Assembly (NCBI GenBank): GCA_023400055.1
Contig: JAEXFN010000042.1
Coordinates: 1-56,133 of the forward strand
Origin: Bacillota bacterium
GTDB lineage: Bacteria > Bacillota > UBA4882 > UBA8346
Reading direction: 5' to 3'
DNA length: 56,133 nt
Of this stretch, positions 1 to 7,529 are shown in pieces (the first letter of the stretch is position 1; each line of letters begins with the position of its first letter). The notes under the pieces were generated by a model. That model was not told where the DNA came from, did not search any database, and saw only the letters and a list, made by a program, of their open reading frames with translations. A program made the position numbers and the translations under genes.

Positions 1-188
1 CTTTTGTGGATAAAGATCTTCCTTTTGTGAATAAAGATCGATCTTTTGTGGATCAAGACAGATCTTTTGTGAATAAAGATCGATCTGCAACGATTCCAGA
101 TCGATCTTTTGTGAATAAAGATCTAACTTTTGTGGATAAAGATCGATCTTTTGTGGATCAAGACAGATCTTTTGTGAATAAAGATCTT
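1..188. repeat. 21-bp tandem array A1, with phased DnaA-box-like nonamers
   Basis: About nine 21-bp units run in strict phase from the window edge, so the array probably continues to the left. Most units carry TGTGGATAA (5-13, 131-139) or TGTGAATAA (26-34, 68-76, 110-118, 173-181), the reverse complements of the DnaA boxes TTATCCACA and TTATTCACA. Two more (47-55, 152-160) differ by one base. One variant unit near 84-104 lacks the box. Units join at AGATCGATCT, so GATC is very dense, and each unit can pair GATCTTT with AAAGATC. Because 21 is a multiple of 3 the array reads as an open frame of heptapeptides, but no ribosome binding site precedes it. A second copy of the family lies at 36145-36438. 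Confidence 0.9.
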
Positions 189-228
189 CCCGCGAACAAG
201 GAGGTTCAGCGCTCGCTTTTATAAAGAA

Positions 229-271
229 AAGCTTTTTTAGGAACCAGCCGGGTTCATTCTAAAAAAGCTCC
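229..271 (+). terminator. Long hairpin right of array A1
   Basis: An 11-bp stem (AGCTTTTTTAG at 230-240 with CTAAAAAAGCT at 259-269) encloses a second 5-bp stem (GAACC/GGTTC). No clear T-run follows, so it may be a terminator-like structure or simply a stable hairpin. Array A2 also has a hairpin beside it, but on its left. Confidence 0.45.
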
Positions 272-656
272 GCCTTTTAGACAATACTCATGAAAGTACT
301 GGACCGGAGCATGACATTGCCGACAGGACATCATCGTCAGCTCCCTTTCATAAGTATTCGATTGTGCTTGGAAAACCTAGCCCGTCTGGGCAATCCCTTT
401 GGCTTCAGGGGACGTTCGGTTTTGTGGGATTACGTGGACGCTTTGCTTGAGTTTAAGGTATCACGGTTGGTTTAAGCCGCAATGGCGCTTGGGTTAAAGC
501 CCGATTAAAATTAGCGGCGATTCCCACTGCAATACGTGGCCAATCCTTGATTTTATCTCTTTTTAACGGTGATTTAATCCATCATTGAATCCCCAATAAA
601 AATGGGGTTTTATAGTAAAATCAATGCTTAACCGTTTGGGAGGGGGCTTGCTTGCA
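272..656. other. Intergenic region without a supported gene
   Basis: An open frame of about 60 codons is present but has no ribosome binding site and no recognisable protein. A small hairpin (CCCCA/TGGGG, about 591-607) lies just before the PAP2 gene, followed by a possible -10 (TATAGT, 611-616). Nothing else stands out. Confidence 0.5.
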
Positions 657-1175
657 ATGAATTCGTGGTTGCAAACGATCGACCGTTTTGACCGGCAACT
701 TTTTTTAACCGTCTATCAAAAACCGGCCAGCAAATTGCAACCGTTCTTGCAACGCCTTACTCATGGCGGGGGCTGGTATTTTCAGACCATCCTGGCGCTG
801 GCGGTCCTGCTCATCCCGGGCACCCGGCGCATGGGCGTCCGGCTGGCCGTCATTCAGATTGCGGTCACCCTCCTGGTGCAGATTCTAAAAGCCAGGGTGG
901 CCCGGATCCGCCCTTACCAGGCCCTGGCCGGCATCTATCCCAGCCGGCCCGAGCCCGATTTCTCGTTCCCCTCGGGCCACACCGCGGCCTCGTTTGCCAC
1001 GGCGGCCGTTCTGGCCTGGGCTTATCCGGTATGGACCGGCGGTTGCTTCGGTTTGGCCGCGCTGATCGGTTATTCCCGGGTCTGTCTCGGCGTCCATTAT
1101 CCCGGCGACATTCTGGCCGGCAGCCTGTGCGGCCTGGGAGTCGCCACGCTGATGCTGTTGTGGCTGCCATTTTAA
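657..1175 (+). CDS. PAP2-superfamily membrane phosphatase
   Basis: Likely dephosphorylates a lipid phosphate such as undecaprenyl diphosphate or phosphatidate at the membrane. All three PAP2 motifs are visible: K78-x6-RP (85-86), SFPSGH (103-108) and SR-x5-H-x3-D (S140-D151), which supply the phosphate-binding and catalytic His residues. Several hydrophobic segments surround them, and 172 residues is normal for a stand-alone bacterial PAP2 protein. The start at 657 was chosen because GGGAGGGGG lies 9-10 bases upstream; an ATG at 624 has no such site. It is followed by a PlsC-type acyltransferase on the same strand, so a role in lipid turnover fits. Substrate cannot be told from sequence. Confidence 0.85.
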   Translation: MNSWLQTIDRFDRQLFLTVYQKPASKLQPFLQRLTHGGGWYFQTILALAVLLIPGTRRMGVRLAVIQIAVTLLVQILKARVARIRPYQALAGIYPSRPEPDFSFPSGHTAASFATAAVLAWAYPVWTGGCFGLAALIGYSRVCLGVHYPGDILAGSLCGLGVATLMLLWLPF

Positions 1176-1247
1176 AGTTGCGTGGCTCTGATTCACTGTC
1201 TTGATTGCGCGCTTGAGCTTGATACTGAACTGCTTGAGAAAGGGCGA

Positions 1248-2147
1248 ATGACGATGGCCGTCCCGGCGCTTTCCAAACTGAATATTCTGCGGACCCCGCT
1301 CCCGGAATTGCCTTTCCTGCCGCGGCTGGCGCTGCGGGCGCTGCTGTTGGGATTCGGCCACTGGCTGACGGTCGAAGCGGAGCATCCGCTCGACTCGGTA
1401 AAGGATCCGGCCATCTTTGCGTTGAACCACAACTGCTCTTACGAGACCCTGCTCGTCCCCTGTTATCTGTTCTTCCGCCGCCGGGGCCGGACGATCGGCT
1501 TTATCAGCGACTGGATGTTCGGACGGATTCCGCTGCTCGGCTGGTTTTTCAAGCAGATCGACCCCATCTATGTTTATAACAAACCGGCCCGTTTCGCCTA
1601 TCTGAACCGTCACCGGGCCCAGAGCGTCCGCCGCTCCATCGTCGCGCAATGCGTGGCCCGGCTACGGGCCGGCCGCAGTCTGGCCGTCTTCCCGGAAGGC
1701 ACCCGCAATCGCGATCCGCAAGTCCTGCTGCGCGGCCGCCAGGGGATCGGCCAAATTGTCCTGCAGTCTGATGCGCCGTTGCTGCCCATCGGGATCGATT
1801 TTCCGGAGCGTCTGGCGCACCAGCGCATCCCCAACCACGGCCCGTTAATTCTGCGCATCGGAGCGCCGCTGCTTTTTAGCGAGGAACGCCTCTGCTACCG
1901 GCGGATCGCCGCCGCCCCGGGAGTGCCCGCCGCTTCGCGCAAGCGCCTGCTGGACCACGTCAGCCAGCGGGTGACCTATGCCGTCATGATCGAGCTGGCC
2001 CGGCTTTCCGGCAAAAATTATCCGTTCCCCGTCCCGGAACCCCCACCGGATTGGGAACGGTTTTTTCATAGTATCCAAACCGATCAAAATATAGGAGGAG
2101 AGAATCATGGCCTTTTCGGAGATCACCACCGTGAAAGTAACGGATGA
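1248..2147 (+). CDS. PlsC-like 1-acyl-glycerol-3-phosphate acyltransferase family protein
   Basis: LPLAT-family acyltransferase that transfers a fatty acyl group from acyl-ACP or acyl-CoA to a lyso-lipid acceptor at the membrane face. The catalytic motif NHNCSYE (H61-x4-E66, an HX4E variant of the usual HX4D) and the acceptor-binding FPEGTRN (148-154) are present. The ATG at 1248 has AGAAAGGG upstream; an earlier ATG at 1182 lacks a site. The C-terminal tail overlaps the next gene by 41 bases, indicating translational coupling to the GNAT-like protein. In ornithine-lipid synthesis OlsA (PlsC-like) partners with OlsB (GNAT), so this pair may make an aminolipid; that is inference, and an ordinary phosphatidate-forming role is possible. 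Confidence 0.8.
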   Translation: MTMAVPALSKLNILRTPLPELPFLPRLALRALLLGFGHWLTVEAEHPLDSVKDPAIFALNHNCSYETLLVPCYLFFRRRGRTIGFISDWMFGRIPLLGWFFKQIDPIYVYNKPARFAYLNRHRAQSVRRSIVAQCVARLRAGRSLAVFPEGTRNRDPQVLLRGRQGIGQIVLQSDAPLLPIGIDFPERLAHQRIPNHGPLILRIGAPLLFSEERLCYRRIAAAPGVPAASRKRLLDHVSQRVTYAVMIELARLSGKNYPFPVPEPPPDWERFFHSIQTDQNIGGENHGLFGDHHRESNG

Positions 2148-2775
2148 AACTACCCGCAGCCTGGCGCTGCAAGTCATCGAACGGGTTTACCTCAAGGAGA
2201 AACAATGGATCCGCCTGCCGGAGAACGAGATCCCGGTCGAGATCGGAGAATCGGCCAAGTACTCCTGGTTTTTGGCGCTGGTCAACGGCCGGCCGGCCGG
2301 CGTGATCCGCCTGGCTTACGATCCGTCGTTGGAATTCCCGCCCGAACTGGAGGTCTCGCTCGACGCCGGCGTCGACCTGGCCCGGATGGCCCGGGAATGC
2401 CGGGTCGTGGATATCGGCCGATTCATGATCGCTCCCGAATTCCGTAAAAACATCCGGGTCGTTTTGAAACTGATGCGCGCCGCCATCCGCGAAGTCGTGG
2501 AGCGCGGCTACACCCACTTTCTGACCGACGTCTTCGAGACCGACCCCAATTCGCCGTTGCATTTCCACACCAAGATCCTCGGTTTCGAACGGATCGGCAG
2601 CCATCTGCGGGGCGAATTGAACTGCAGCAGCACCCGGATCATCCTGACCCTGGACATTTTGAAAGCCTATCAACGGCTGCGCGATCGCAAAGACCGGATC
2701 TATTTTGAGGTCACCGAGGGAATCCGCGAGCTGCTCGATGAGAAACTGGCCAAACGGATCGGCGCCTCTTTGTAA
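2107..2775 (+). CDS. GNAT-fold N-acyl amino acid synthase-like protein
   Basis: Predicted acyltransferase of the GNAT / autoinducer-synthase-like group (FeeM, OlsB and acyl-homoserine-lactone synthases share this fold). The core stretch near residues 100-125 (DIGRFMIAPEFRKN, then VVLKLMRAAIREV) matches the strand-loop-helix that binds the acyl donor, and a second block ending in KILGFERIG resembles the C-terminal GNAT motif. AGGAGG lies 7 bases before the ATG. It overlaps the PlsC-like gene and is followed 15 bases later by a phosphoesterase. Likely forms an N-acyl amine using acyl-ACP, but amine substrate and exact family are not certain. Confidence 0.6.
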   Translation: MAFSEITTVKVTDETTRSLALQVIERVYLKEKQWIRLPENEIPVEIGESAKYSWFLALVNGRPAGVIRLAYDPSLEFPPELEVSLDAGVDLARMARECRVVDIGRFMIAPEFRKNIRVVLKLMRAAIREVVERGYTHFLTDVFETDPNSPLHFHTKILGFERIGSHLRGELNCSSTRIILTLDILKAYQRLRDRKDRIYFEVTEGIRELLDEKLAKRIGASL

Positions 2776-2790
2776 GACGGGTTAACGAAG

Positions 2791-3855
2791 ATGAAAGAAC
2801 GGCAGTTTGTTAAAAAGCTCGAACAGGTTTTCCTGGAGACCCCGCTGGTTCACATCGGGCCGGCCGATCGTTTTCTGATCGTCAGCGACCTGCATCTGGG
2901 CGACGGCGGTTCGCGCGATGATTTCCGGCCCAATGCCGAGATCTTCCGCGCGGTGCTGGAGCGTTTTTACCTGCCCCAAGGTTACCGGCTGGTCTTGAAC
3001 GGCGACATCGAGGAGTTGCAACGCTTCCCGCTGGAGCGGATCACCCGGCGCTGGCAACCCATCTACCGGCTTTTTGAAACATTCGCCGCCCATAACGGAT
3101 TATTCCGGATCATCGGCAATCACGACCGTCCGTTGCTGGCGGCGCCGGCACCGCCCGGCGGGGTGCCGGCCTACCCCGCGATCAAGCTGGAGTTCAACCG
3201 CAATATTATCTTCGTCTTCCACGGCCATCAGGCGACCTTGCTGATGGACCGTTTCAATTTGTTGTGCGGATTTATCTTGCGCTACATCGCGAATCCGTTC
3301 GGGATCAAAAACTATGCCCACTCGCACCGGAGCAAGGTCCGCTTCCGGACCGAAAAGCGGGTCTACGGCTTCTCCCGCGATCACAAAATCGTCTCGCTGA
3401 TCGGCCACACCCACCGACCGCTCTTCGAGTCGTTATCGCCCATCGATGCGTTGCAGTTCAAGATCGAACAATTATGCCGGGAATATGCCCAGGCCGGGCG
3501 GGGCGCCCAGCAGCGGCTGGCCGGGACGATCCACGCCTGCCAGTCCGAATTGCAATCCTGGCTGACGCTGAACCGCGCCGAAGCCGGGCGCGGCAGCCTG
3601 TACGATCCCGACCTGCTGGTGCCGTGCCTTTTCAATACCGGCGCGGTCATCGGCAAAAAAGGCTTTACCGCGATTGAGATCGACCAAGGCCAGATCAACT
3701 TGGTCCAATGGAGCAAAACCCAAGAAGCGACATCCCCGACCGCGCCGGGAGGCGGTCCGCAACCGCTCCGTCTGGAAGCCAGCGACTATTACCGGGTTAT
3801 TTTGAAACATGATCAGTTGGATTACATCTTTACCAGAATCAAGTTATTGGCCTAA
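2791..3855 (+). CDS. Calcineurin-like metallophosphoesterase
   Basis: Cytosolic two-metal phosphoesterase. The five metal motifs appear in order: SDLHLGD (D33, H35), NGDIEE, GNHD (N110, H111, D112), HGHQ and GHTH (H206, H208). The arrangement resembles UDP-2,3-diacylglucosamine pyrophosphatase (LpxH) and related lipid-linked hydrolases, but at 354 residues it is over 100 longer than LpxH, with an insertion after GHTH and a charged C-terminus. No signal peptide or membrane segment is visible. As last gene of the PAP2-PlsC-GNAT-phosphoesterase run it probably cleaves a phosphate or pyrophosphate bond in a lipid precursor. The substrate is unknown. Confidence 0.8.
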   Translation: MKERQFVKKLEQVFLETPLVHIGPADRFLIVSDLHLGDGGSRDDFRPNAEIFRAVLERFYLPQGYRLVLNGDIEELQRFPLERITRRWQPIYRLFETFAAHNGLFRIIGNHDRPLLAAPAPPGGVPAYPAIKLEFNRNIIFVFHGHQATLLMDRFNLLCGFILRYIANPFGIKNYAHSHRSKVRFRTEKRVYGFSRDHKIVSLIGHTHRPLFESLSPIDALQFKIEQLCREYAQAGRGAQQRLAGTIHACQSELQSWLTLNRAEAGRGSLYDPDLLVPCLFNTGAVIGKKGFTAIEIDQGQINLVQWSKTQEATSPTAPGGGPQPLRLEASDYYRVILKHDQLDYIFTRIKLLA

Positions 3856-3912
3856 TTATGGCTGATAGTTTACAATAATAATAGAACCGCCCTTGCAAAT
3901 AATACAGCGGCG

Positions 3913-3956
3913 CATCCGGATGGGTATTTCCGGATGTTGCCGACTTATGTTATGAT
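3913..3956 (+). promoter_or_regulatory. Hairpin and possible ppk promoter
   Basis: An 8-bp stem CATCCGGA/TCCGGATG (3913-3920 with 3929-3936) separates the lipid cluster from ppk. It overlaps a possible promoter: TTTCCG (3927-3932), an 18-base spacer and TATGAT (3951-3956). The -35 is weak. Confidence 0.3.
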
Positions 3957-3996
3957 ATGGGTATTTTAAAACAATCTAAGCCATAGGAGATTCGGA

Positions 3997-6189
3997 ATGA
4001 AATTCCCTAAAATCAGCACCTTACTATCCATCAAATCCGTCCCGGATATCGACGATCCCGGTTTGATGATCAACCGCGAGCTCAGCTGGGTCCGTTTCAA
4101 CCTCCGGGTGCTCGAGGAGGCGCTGGATTCGGCCAAACCCTTGCTGGAACGGGTGAAGTTTCTGGCGATCTTCGCCGGCAACCTCGATGAGTTCTTTATG
4201 ATCCGGATCTCCGGACTTCATAAGCAGATCCGCTCCAAGAGCGTCAGCCTGTCGCCGGACGGTCTGGGGTCCCTGGAACAACTGACGCAGGTCAACGCGG
4301 AACTGCAACCCTACTTGAACCATTTCGCCGAATGCTGGCATCGCGACCTGTTGCCGAAGCTATGGGAAAAGAATATCCGGATCAACTGCTACGATCAGTT
4401 GAAATCGGCGCAGCGGCACCGGCTCCGCCAGTATTTCGAGCAGGAGATCTTTCCGACCCTGACGCCGTTGGCCTTCGATCCCGGACATCCTTTCCCGCAC
4501 ATCTCCAACCTCAGTCTGAACCTGGCGTTTGTGGTCACCGACCCGGAAAGCGGCGAGGAGCGTTTCGCGCGCTTGAAAGTTCCGGATATTTTCCCGCGCT
4601 TTTTGCCGGTGCCGGCCGAGGAAGCGGCGGAAGGGGAGAATTCCTGCCCGCTGCCGCAGGCGACTACCGATTTTGTCTGGCTGGAGGAAGTGATCGCCGC
4701 CAACGCCGACATGCTCTTCCCGGGGATGCGCATCGAGGCGGCCTATCCGTTCCGGGTGACCCGCGACGCCGATCTGGCCATCGAAGAGGACGAAGCCTCC
4801 GACCTGCTGGAAACCATTCAGGAGAGCGTCGAAATGCGCCAGTTCGGTTCGGCGGTCCGCCTGGAGATCCACCGCGCCATGCCGGAACGGATTCGCGGCT
4901 TGTTGATGAAAAATCTGGATCTCGCTCCTTACCAGGTGTATACCGTGGATTGCCCGCTGGGCATGGCCGCGCTGATGGAACTGACCAAGTTGGAACGGCC
5001 CGATCTCAAGGACCCGGCCTTCATTCCGCGCGTCCCGGAGTTCCTGAGCCGCGGCGAAAGCATCTTCGCAGTGATCCGCCAGCGGAATATCCTGTTGTAT
5101 CATCCTTACGACAGTTTTAATCCGGTGGTCGAGTTTATCCGGGAAGCGGCCCGCGACCCCCAGGTCCTGGCGATCAAACAGACGCTCTACCGGGTCGGCC
5201 CGAACTCGCCCATCGTCGACGCCTTGCTGGAAGCCAGGGAGAACGGCAAGCAGGTGGCGGTGCTGGTTGAGCTAAAAGCCCGTTTCGACGAGGAGAACAA
5301 CATCATCTGGGCCCAGGCGCTGGAACAAGCCGGCGTTCATGTGGTCTACGGCTTGCTGGGTCTGAAAACCCACGCCAAGATGTGTCTGGTGATCCGCAAG
5401 GAAGCCGACGGCATCGTCCGTTACGCACATCTGGGGACCGGCAATTACAATCCGACCACCGCCCGGCTGTATACGGATCTCAGCTATTTTACCTGCGATC
5501 CGGCGATCGGCGGCGATGTGGCCGATCTTTTCAACGCCATCACCGGCTATTCGCGCAAGAGCGATTATCAAAAGCTGATCGCCGCCCCGACGGCCTTGCG
5601 CAACCAGATCTTGGCGCGCATCGAGCGCGAGATCGAGGAGCACCGGCAGAACGGCGGCGGACATCTGGCCTTCAAAATGAATGCGCTGGTGGATCCGGAA
5701 TGCATCAAGGCGCTGTACCGGGCTTCTCAAGCCGGCGTGCGCGTGGACCTGCAGGTCCGGAGCATCTGCTGCCTGCGGCCGGGCGTCCCCGGCATCAGCG
5801 ACAATATCCGGGTCACTTCGATCGTCGGCCGGCTGCTGGAACATGCCCGGATTTATTACTTCCGCAACGGAGGCGCCGAGGAAGTCTTGCTGGGCAGCGC
5901 CGATCTGATGCCGCGCAACCTGGACCGGCGCGTCGAGGTGCTTTTCCCGGTGGAGGATCCGGCCTTACGGGACGCTCTGATCCACGGCATTCTCGACTTG
6001 CATCTGCAAGACAATGTTCAGAGCCGTTTATTATTGCCCGATGGCCGTTACGAGCGGAGCCAACCTCGGCAGGATGAAACGCCTTTGAACTCCCAGCAAT
6101 GGTTGATGGAAAACCAGTGGTTCGCGCCGGCCGCTCTGCCCTGGGTGGCCGCTGCCAAGGAAAGCCCCGCCTCCGACATCGGCCAATGA
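3997..6189 (+). CDS. ppk: Polyphosphate kinase 1
   Basis: Reversibly transfers the terminal phosphate of ATP to inorganic polyphosphate through a phosphohistidine. The 730-residue length is typical of PPK1. N-terminal NRELSW (26-31) and NLDEFFMIR (62-70) are family signatures. The phospho-acceptor is H459 in KTHAKM, followed by the LGTGNYNP motif, and the second conserved His is H616 in LLEHARIYYF with GSADLMPRNLDRRVE downstream. AGGAGA lies before the ATG. Its stop overlaps the start of the next gene (ATGA), and ppx follows, so synthesis and breakdown of polyphosphate are encoded in one operon. Confidence 0.97.
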   Translation: MKFPKISTLLSIKSVPDIDDPGLMINRELSWVRFNLRVLEEALDSAKPLLERVKFLAIFAGNLDEFFMIRISGLHKQIRSKSVSLSPDGLGSLEQLTQVNAELQPYLNHFAECWHRDLLPKLWEKNIRINCYDQLKSAQRHRLRQYFEQEIFPTLTPLAFDPGHPFPHISNLSLNLAFVVTDPESGEERFARLKVPDIFPRFLPVPAEEAAEGENSCPLPQATTDFVWLEEVIAANADMLFPGMRIEAAYPFRVTRDADLAIEEDEASDLLETIQESVEMRQFGSAVRLEIHRAMPERIRGLLMKNLDLAPYQVYTVDCPLGMAALMELTKLERPDLKDPAFIPRVPEFLSRGESIFAVIRQRNILLYHPYDSFNPVVEFIREAARDPQVLAIKQTLYRVGPNSPIVDALLEARENGKQVAVLVELKARFDEENNIIWAQALEQAGVHVVYGLLGLKTHAKMCLVIRKEADGIVRYAHLGTGNYNPTTARLYTDLSYFTCDPAIGGDVADLFNAITGYSRKSDYQKLIAAPTALRNQILARIEREIEEHRQNGGGHLAFKMNALVDPECIKALYRASQAGVRVDLQVRSICCLRPGVPGISDNIRVTSIVGRLLEHARIYYFRNGGAEEVLLGSADLMPRNLDRRVEVLFPVEDPALRDALIHGILDLHLQDNVQSRLLLPDGRYERSQPRQDETPLNSQQWLMENQWFAPAALPWVAAAKESPASDIGQ

Positions 6190-7529
6190 AAATCGCGTTA
6201 ATTCGAGATTTCCGCGGCGATCCCGCCGCGCTCCACCTCTTGATCCAGCACGCCCGGGGCCGGCGGGTCGACGCGATTTGGAATTGCGCGGCGCTCACCG
6301 CCAATGCCGCGCCCAACGCCGTGCTGGATCAGCTCCGCGCCCACCAGGTGGCCAGTTTGCTCACGGATGCCGATCTCCAGGTCATCAAAGCCCGACAACG
6401 CTCCAACAAACTCCGTAAATGCAAGGACCCGGACCACTGGCTGCTGGCCCGCTGGGTCTATGATACGCTGTCGGCCGAGAACCGGCGCTATCTCCGGTTA
6501 TTGACCCGTTCCGTCCGCGGCCGGGTCGGGGCGCGCCGGTTCGCCCTGGTGAGCGGCAGCGAACCCCTGCCCGATTTTCCCGATGAAAGCCAGCTCATAA
6601 ACTTGGCAATCACGGTTGATACTGATATAATGATCGGTAGGTTCGGACCGGAACCCTTCAATAAGAAATTCAACAGCTTGCAAATTATCAATCTGGGCCT
6701 GCCCGTTCCGGATCCGGAATGGCTGGAGTATCTGATCCTGACCGTCAGCGGCAATGGCTGCCGTATCAAACCGGTCCGGCTCAAGTTGCCGGCCTCGGCC
6801 CATTCCAAAGCGACGCCGGCCGCGCTGCAACTGCCGCCGGTTTTCTTGCCGCTGATGGAGTCCGCTCCCCGCTCAAATGAGGTCGGGAACGCGGTCCCGG
6901 CCCCCGAGCCGCCGGAAGAATCCTGGCGGGCGGTGCTGGAGTTTGCCGCCGGCTGCCTGATCGAACGGCCGGAACTGATAGCCCACGCGCTGCAAGTGAC
7001 CCGGTTGGCCCTGGAACTTTACGATCAACTGCAGCCCTGGCACCAATGCGGCGCAGCCGAACGGTTACAGCTGCAATACGCGGCTATGCTTCACGATATC
7101 GGCTGGGTGACCGGGCCGCAAGCCCACCACAAATCGACTTTACATATTATCCTGAACACTGCCTTGTTGCCGTTCGCGGCGGAAGAACGGACCGTCATCG
7201 GTTTGATCGCCCGCTATCACCGGCGGGCTCATCCCAATCCGCGCCACGAATGTTTCAATACCCTTTCCGCGGCAGCGCGTCAAACCGTGACCCTGCTGGC
7301 GGCGCTGCTCCGGGTGGCCGACGGACTGGATTCCTCGCACCGGCAAGCGGTTCAAAGCCTGCGCTGCCAGGACGACGGAGCGACGCTACAGATCGATTGC
7401 CTGGCTGAACTGCCGGCCGCCGGCGAACCGCAACAGGCGCTCGAAAAAGGCGACTTATTAGCCAAGATCGGACCAAGAAAGTTGGTTATAGAATGGAAGT
7501 CAAGCGCGAGCGAACCCCGGAACAGTTAG
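6186..7529 (+). CDS. Fusion of degenerate phosphoesterase-like N-terminus and Ppx-type HD domain
   Basis: Protein of 448 residues between ppk and ppx, translated from an ATG that overlaps the ppk stop (ATGA). The N-terminus (MKIALIRDFRGD) looks like the first strand and loop of a calcineurin-like phosphoesterase, but the usual DxHG reads DFRG and other metal motifs are not evident. From about residue 245 an HD domain begins with AMLHDIGW (H303, D304), HHKST, ARYHRRAHP and RVADGLDSSH; this order matches the C-terminal HD domain of the neighbouring Ppx rather than a generic HD protein. It could bind or hydrolyse polyphosphate or a nucleotide, or regulate Ppx. The function is inferred from position and fold only. 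Confidence 0.7.
   Translation: MKIALIRDFRGDPAALHLLIQHARGRRVDAIWNCAALTANAAPNAVLDQLRAHQVASLLTDADLQVIKARQRSNKLRKCKDPDHWLLARWVYDTLSAENRRYLRLLTRSVRGRVGARRFALVSGSEPLPDFPDESQLINLAITVDTDIMIGRFGPEPFNKKFNSLQIINLGLPVPDPEWLEYLILTVSGNGCRIKPVRLKLPASAHSKATPAALQLPPVFLPLMESAPRSNEVGNAVPAPEPPEESWRAVLEFAAGCLIERPELIAHALQVTRLALELYDQLQPWHQCGAAERLQLQYAAMLHDIGWVTGPQAHHKSTLHIILNTALLPFAAEERTVIGLIARYHRRAHPNPRHECFNTLSAAARQTVTLLAALLRVADGLDSSHRQAVQSLRCQDDGATLQIDCLAELPAAGEPQQALEKGDLLAKIGPRKLVIEWKSSASEPRNS

Noticed and set aside
1..188. Chromosomal origin oriC
   Set aside because: No dnaA, dnaN or other origin-linked gene is in the window and no AT-rich unwinding region follows; the arrays are better called DnaA-box clusters.
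6..224. Open frame of heptapeptide repeats in array A1 (and those in the arrays at 36 kb, 22 kb and 42 kb)
   Set aside because: A 21-bp period is a multiple of three, so any stop-free unit stays open; several frames are open on both strands and no ribosome binding site precedes them.
290..475. Small plus-strand gene before the PAP2 gene
   Set aside because: No ribosome binding site and no protein-like pattern.
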